Shown piece by piece: positions 60,273-64,000 of a DNA stretch of 64,000 nucleotides (the first letter of the stretch is position 1; every line of letters begins with the position of its first letter). The translations under genes and the position numbers were made by a program. Source of the DNA: Pseudonocardia alaniniphila (GTDB taxonomy: Bacteria; Actinomycetota; Actinomycetes; Mycobacteriales; Pseudonocardiaceae); the NCBI RefSeq assembly GCF_022524485.1, contig NZ_JAKXMK010000036.1:62001-126000 (forward strand), written 5' to 3'. The notes beneath the pieces are model-generated. The model ran no database searches and was not told the DNA's origin. It saw only the letters and a program-made list of their open reading frames with translations.

Positions 60273-61307
60273 ATGAGCGAGCGGGCAGGTCCAGCGGAGC
60301 GGGTGGCAACCCAGCGCAAGGGCGGGCTGGGGCGTGGCCTGGCGGCTCTCATTCCCACCGCACCGCCTGGTGGCGCCCCGGTGGCGTCGGCACCCACGGC
60401 AGTCCTCACCGCCGCACCCGCCCCCTCGGCAGGCTCGTCATCCACGCCGCGTCCGACCCACTCGGTCGAGCTTTCATCCGTACCGGCGCCCACCGCCGTC
60501 GCCGGGGCCGTTTATCGCGAGATCGACCTGGCGGCTATTCGGCCCAACCCGCAGCAGCCGCGCACCCAGTTCGACGACGAGAGTCTTGCCGAGCTGGAGC
60601 ACTCGATCCGTGAGTTCGGGCTCCTGCAGCCGATCGTGGTTCGCGAAGCGTCGCCCGGTTCGTACGAGCTCGTCATGGGCGAGCGCCGGTGGCGCGCCGC
60701 GCAGCGAGCCGGTCTCGTTCGCCTGCCGGCGATCGTCCGGCGTACGAGCGACGACGCGATGCTGCGCGACGCGCTGCTCGAGAACATCCACCGGGTGCAG
60801 CTCAACCCGCTCGACGAGGCGGCTGCCTACGAGCAGCTGCTCGCGGAGTTCGGCGTCACGCACACCGAGCTCGCCGACCGGTTGGGTCGTAGCCGTCCGG
60901 TCGTCACCAACACGATCCGACTCCTGAAGCTGCCGGTGTCGGTGCAGCGCCGCGTCGCGGCAGGAGTTCTCTCCGCCGGCCACGCTCGCGCGCTGCTCGG
61001 GCTGGACGAAGTGGAGCGGCAGGAGGAGCTCGCAGCGCGGATCGTGGCCGAGGGCATGTCCGTCCGCGCCACGGAGGAAGCCGTCGTGCTCCTGCGGCGG
61101 GAGGCTCCCGCGTCCGCCAAGTCGGTGCGCCGCAAGACGATGCAGGCGCCTGGAATCCAGGACCTCGCGGATCGTCTGTCCGACACGTTCGACACCCGCG
61201 TGAAGGTCGAGCTGGGTCAGCGCAAGGGGCGGATCGTCGTGGAGTTCGGGTCCGTGGAGGACCTGGAGCGCATCGCCAAGCTCATGGACCGCCCCACCGA
61301 GGAGTGA
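60273..61307 (+). CDS. parB: ParB: parS-binding CTPase clamp
   Basis: The 344-residue protein has a flexible start (LGRGLAALIPTAPPGGAPVA), the box I region REIDLAAIRPNPQQPRTQFD, box II with YELVMGERRWRAAQRAGLVR (GERRWRA is the CTP-binding GxxRxxA motif), a helix-turn-helix (LADRLGRSRPVVTNTIRLLK) and a C-terminal dimer domain (LSDTFDTRVKVELGQRKGRI). ParB loads at parS, spreads as a clamp and recruits SMC. It is followed by an exact 28-bp parS-centred palindrome. Confidence 0.97.
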   Translation: MSERAGPAERVATQRKGGLGRGLAALIPTAPPGGAPVASAPTAVLTAAPAPSAGSSSTPRPTHSVELSSVPAPTAVAGAVYREIDLAAIRPNPQQPRTQFDDESLAELEHSIREFGLLQPIVVREASPGSYELVMGERRWRAAQRAGLVRLPAIVRRTSDDAMLRDALLENIHRVQLNPLDEAAAYEQLLAEFGVTHTELADRLGRSRPVVTNTIRLLKLPVSVQRRVAAGVLSAGHARALLGLDEVERQEELAARIVAEGMSVRATEEAVVLLRREAPASAKSVRRKTMQAPGIQDLADRLSDTFDTRVKVELGQRKGRIVVEFGSVEDLERIAKLMDRPTEE

Positions 61308-61312
61308 GCCTG

Positions 61313-61340
61313 CCGTCGTGTTTCACGTGAAACACGACGG
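61313..61340. promoter_or_regulatory. parS: exact parS in a 28-bp perfect palindrome after parB
   Basis: The 16-bp TGTTTCACGTGAAACA at 61319-61334 is exact and is extended by 6 bp on both sides into a perfect palindrome (outer bases CCGTCG and CGACGG). It lies between convergent genes parB and ddl, where it could also act as a transcription terminator hairpin. Confidence 0.95.
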
Positions 61341-61360
61341 CTGCGCTTCATGTGAACGCC

Positions 61361-62305
61361 TCAGCGTCGCGCCACCGCCCGCTCGATCAGAGCGGAGTAG
61401 AGGTCGCCGAGCTTCATCCCCGCCGCCCGTACCGCGGTAGGCAGCAGCGAGGTCTCGGTCAAGCCGGGCGACACGTTCACCTCGAGGATCTGCACCCGCC
61501 CGTCGCCGTCGACCACGGCATCCATCCGGGAGACGTCCCGCAGCCCCAGGAGTTGGTGCGCGGCAAGGGCGGTCTCCGCCAGGGCCGCGAGCGTCATGTC
61601 ATCGAGCCGTGCCGGGCAATGGAACGTCGCGGCACCCGGCGTGTACCGCGCCGTGTAGTCGTAGACGCCGCCCGCATCGACCTCGACCGGCGGCAGGGCG
61701 CGCGGCTCCTTGCCGTCGTGAACGACGGTCACGGCCACCTCGGTGCCGGCGACGAAGTGCTCGGCCAGCACGGTGTCGGCGTACGCGAGGCAGCTGACCA
61801 TCGCGGCGGGAAGCTCCGCCCGCTCCTTCACCACCTGCGAGCCGAGCGCGGAGCCCCCCTGGTCCGGCTTGAGCATCAGCGGGAGACCCAGGCGATCGAC
61901 CATCGCATCGAGCACCGCCTGCGCGCCGAGCGCTCGGAACGTTGTGTGCGGGAGCGCCACCCAGTCCGGGGTATCGAGCCCGGCGCGAGCGAGCTCCGCC
62001 TTTGCGGTCGGCTTGTCCCAGGCACGTCGGCACGCCTGCGCCGGTGTGCCGACGAACGGAACCCCCAGAAGCTCGAGCACGGCCTGGACCGAACCGTTCT
62101 CCCCCTCGCCGCCGTGCAACGCGATCGCGACGGCGTCCGGCGGGTCGGAGCGGAGTCGCTCGACGAGCGCCGCGTCGACGTCCCACTCCCGCACCGAGGC
62201 GCCCGCCTCCGAGAGAGCGGTGGCGAGCCGCCGCCCGGAACGCAGAGACACCTCGCGCTCGTGGGAGAGGCCTCCGGCCAACACAGCCACAGTTCGTTCG
62301 GTCAC
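61361..62305 (-). CDS. ddl: D-alanine-D-alanine ligase-like ATP-grasp protein
   Basis: A 314-residue ATP-grasp enzyme: VAVLAGGLSHEREVSLRSGR, IALHGGEGENGSVQAVLELL, VPFVGTPAQACRRAWDKPTA, LPLMLKPDQGGSALGSQVVK, VAVTVVHDGKEPRALPPVEV and QILEVNVSPGLTETSLLPTA. It ligates two D-Ala residues for peptidoglycan, or, in related forms, D-Ala and another residue. This copy next to parB is a recurrent actinobacterial neighbour and may be a second ligase besides the one in the mur region. GTG 62305 is proposed; GTG 62323 is in frame. Confidence 0.88.
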   Translation of the reverse strand: MTERTVAVLAGGLSHEREVSLRSGRRLATALSEAGASVREWDVDAALVERLRSDPPDAVAIALHGGEGENGSVQAVLELLGVPFVGTPAQACRRAWDKPTAKAELARAGLDTPDWVALPHTTFRALGAQAVLDAMVDRLGLPLMLKPDQGGSALGSQVVKERAELPAAMVSCLAYADTVLAEHFVAGTEVAVTVVHDGKEPRALPPVEVDAGGVYDYTARYTPGAATFHCPARLDDMTLAALAETALAAHQLLGLRDVSRMDAVVDGDGRVQILEVNVSPGLTETSLLPTAVRAAGMKLGDLYSALIERAVARR

Positions 62306-62877
62306 GGCCGCATTCTGCGGCACGACGATCGCAAGCGCCGTCCCGGCTCAACTCCCCTCGCCTGCGTGGCCGGCGGCGCGGCTCAACAAGCGATCGCACC
62401 CGCTGCCGTCGGGACGCCACCACGCGCGGCGGCGGCCGTGGGACCGCGCTCCGGCTCCGGGCCTCCGATCGCCCGCTCCCGTCCACCCGATTCCGCCCCC
62501 GAACACACGATCCGCACCGGCGTTCGGTGCGTGCGTGTTTGCCCGCAGTGCGAGCGGGCTGGTCGGTGGTGCGCGAGCGCACGCGACCCGCGCAGGCGGT
62601 GCACAAAGCGGAGAGGCCGATACGAACCCCCGGCGGGAAATGGCAGCCGCGCGCTTCCCTTGCCTCGCGACGGTGGCGCGTGCCCCGGCCGCCTGGAATC
62701 ACCCCCCGCGCGGAAGGCCCTACCCCGACCGGCGCTTTGTCGGCATGGCGGCGGGAGCTAGCGGCTCCGGTCTCGGGCCGTCGATTCACGCGCCCGGACA
62801 GCGGGGGGCGTGACGGCGCTGGCGCAGCTGCCGCGCACTCCGGCGCACTCGGTCGAGCCGCGTGCCGGGCAGAGGCG

Positions 62878-63102
62878 GTGCGCTCTCGACGGGGCACGCT
62901 GCTCTGGCGAATACCGCCGCGGCGCCTGCCGGACCGAGCGGAGCTGATCAGCCACTGGCATGCGCCCGGCCACCCCCAGAGCTGGCGGCTGACCGGGGAT
63001 CGTGTTTCACGTGAAACGGCGTGGCTCCAGTGCGAGGACGGCTGGCGCACAGACGACCACCTATTCCTAGCGCTCCGCCGTACGCGTGGCGTGGGCGGCT
63101 GA
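62878..63102 (+). CDS. possible small protein containing a parS-encoded VSRET
   Basis: GTG 62878 to TGA 63102 gives 74 residues. The second half (ELISHWHAPGHPQSWRLTGD; TAWLQCEDGWRTDDHLFLAL) has a plausible protein composition with Trp, His and Asp, and third codon positions are mostly G or C. The start is poorly supported (AGAGG only 2 bases away) and the open frame continues upstream across ddl. No family recognised. Confidence 0.25.
   Translation: MRSRRGTLLWRIPPRRLPDRAELISHWHAPGHPQSWRLTGDRVSRETAWLQCEDGWRTDDHLFLALRRTRGVGG
63003..63018. promoter_or_regulatory. parS: parS site (15 of 16)
   Basis: TGTTTCACGTGAAACG differs from the consensus only at the last base. It lies 1.7 kb beyond the perfect site at 61319 in a region with weak coding potential. 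Confidence 0.85.
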
Positions 63103-64000
63103 GTCTGCGCACCGGGCCGCCAGAATCTGGGAGAACCATGGGAAGCGCCTGAAGTGAATCAGCCACACTCCCGCCGATGACAGGAGCACGCGGCTCGCCC
63201 GGCACGGCGTCTTGCCGAACATGGGGGCGGGCATCCGGGCCGCGCGCCGGCCCTGTTCCGCGCCGGTGTCCCCAAGGCGGCGGTGCCAGAACACCGCGGG
63301 TGGCGCCGAGGCCGCTGACTGGGTGCGCCACCCTCCGGCGTCGGTTCGACACGCGAGCGTGGAGCACCACGAGACAGTCACCCGCTCCAGACACGCCATC
63401 CTCGCGGCCGCACGATGCACCGACTCCGGCCGGCTGCTGATCGCACCGCCGTCCGTTCCGGGACGGGCGAACCGCCGCAGTGGAGCCGCCACGTGCTCCC
63501 GGGTGATCGGCGTCGCGGCCGACAGCAGGATGAGCCGCTTGCCCGCCCCACGTTGTCCAGTCCTAACCCGGGGGGTTGCGGCGCGGTGTTCACGTGAAAC
63601 GTCGATCCTGCGCCCGACACGACCGTCCGGATGTCGGTGCGGATCCACGCGCAGGCACCCGACCAGCAGCACGGCCGGCTTCGGCGAGGACCACAACAAA
63701 CGCACGAAGCGGCAGCCGGCCACGTCCGGCATTTTGCTGACAAGGGCGGCTCGCCGACTTGCCGAAGGGGAAGGTGATCTCGGTCCGGACGGGAAGATGA
63801 TGAGACCAGCCGACCTGCGTGACCGACTGTTGGTGGCACGAGCCGGCACGGAGAGCGCTGTGCGTGCGAGCGGACGCAGACGATGCTGCTCGACGCGCCT
63901 GGAGCCGCAGAAGCTCCCCGGCCACGCCCACCGGCCAGGTGGAGCTCGCGCCCGCCCCTCTCGGCCCGCCCGCCTCGGCCCGCCCGCCGGAGCAGGTCGT

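Larger units (their letters stand above)
62306..64000. other. long stretch with little coding signal
   Basis: About 1.7 kb after ddl contains many open frames on both strands, but their sequences (Arg-, Pro-, Ala-rich without domains) look like GC-driven shadows. The only segment with protein-like composition is 62878-63102 (listed separately). A near-exact parS at 63003 and a poor parS-like sequence at 63586-63601 are present. No tRNA or strong terminator was found. Confidence 0.5.

Noticed and set aside
63586..63601. parS-like TGTTCACGTGAAAC sequence
   Set aside because: A base is missing in the left half, leaving about 12 of 16 matches; too weak to call a site.
63067..63849. 260-codon minus-strand frame near the right end
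   Set aside because: Open because of high GC content; residues show no hydrophobic-core pattern or motif, and it covers a parS-like sequence.

Overview
The window is a high-GC actinomycete chromosome segment around the replication origin. The gene order is the actinobacterial one: dnaA, oriC, dnaN, gnd, recF, dciA, gyrB, gyrA, a DUF3566 gene, tRNA-Ile and tRNA-Ala on one side; rpmH, rnpA, yidD, yidC, jag, rsmG, parA and parB on the other; and the fhaA-fhaB-pstP-rodA-pbpA-pknA-pknB cluster followed by trpG/pabA, crgA, a PH-domain gene, a rhomboid gene and ppiA. Many genes start with GTG, and exact or near-exact parS sites (TGTTTCACGTGAAACA) are present. A member of the Pseudonocardiaceae, possibly Pseudonocardia, fits best, but that is an inference from synteny and protein flavour, not a database result.

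Layout. 1-2.2 kb: the cut-off start of a MetE-like gene, a luciferase-like oxidoreductase, an IclR regulator and a DUF2630 gene. 2.26-7.39 kb: a probable island with two conjugative-element-type genes (a small membrane protein and a CxxC protein), a palindrome-rich control region, and a tightly coupled cargo of a HTH/alpha-toroid regulator, a cupin, a dCTP-deaminase-like enzyme and a ThiL/PurM-like kinase. 7.45-21.1 kb: a uridine-kinase-like gene, tRNA-Leu and the growth/division signalling cluster (FHA proteins, PstP, RodA, PbpA, PknA, PknB, CrgA). 21.2-42.35 kb: an accessory block that separates ppiA from tRNA-Ala. It holds a hydrolase, a secreted Leu-Pro-rich protein, a GT39-like membrane protein, UppP, an APC permease, tandem YbjQ-like proteins, a complete urease operon without ureE, a beta-propeller protein, a MaoC/ArsR divergon and a second MetE-like gene. 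The block ends in a decayed tyrosine integrase that runs into tRNA-Ala. 42.35-62.3 kb: the origin region. 62.3-64 kb: almost no convincing coding signal, but one near-exact parS.

How the parts work together. DnaA acts on the box cluster between dnaN and dnaA. Further good boxes lie upstream of dnaA, at the start of dciA (helicase loader) and upstream of the PH-domain gene. ParA/ParB and four parS sites segregate the origin. PknA/PknB and PstP set the phosphorylation state of the elongation and division machinery (RodA, PbpA, CrgA, FhaA/B). YidC, YidD and Jag serve membrane insertion and RNA binding. Urease with UreD, UreF and UreG forms a nickel enzyme and its maturation system; its catalytic flap differs from the textbook sequence.

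The most promising candidate for an undescribed system is the four-gene cassette at 3484-7388. It has translational coupling, a regulator fused to a terpene-cyclase-like toroid, three enzymes with preserved catalytic motifs but unassigned substrates, and signs of mobile origin. A 23-residue cysteine-rich peptide gene at 19540, the DnaA-box cluster at dciA and the altered urease flap are the next most interesting points.
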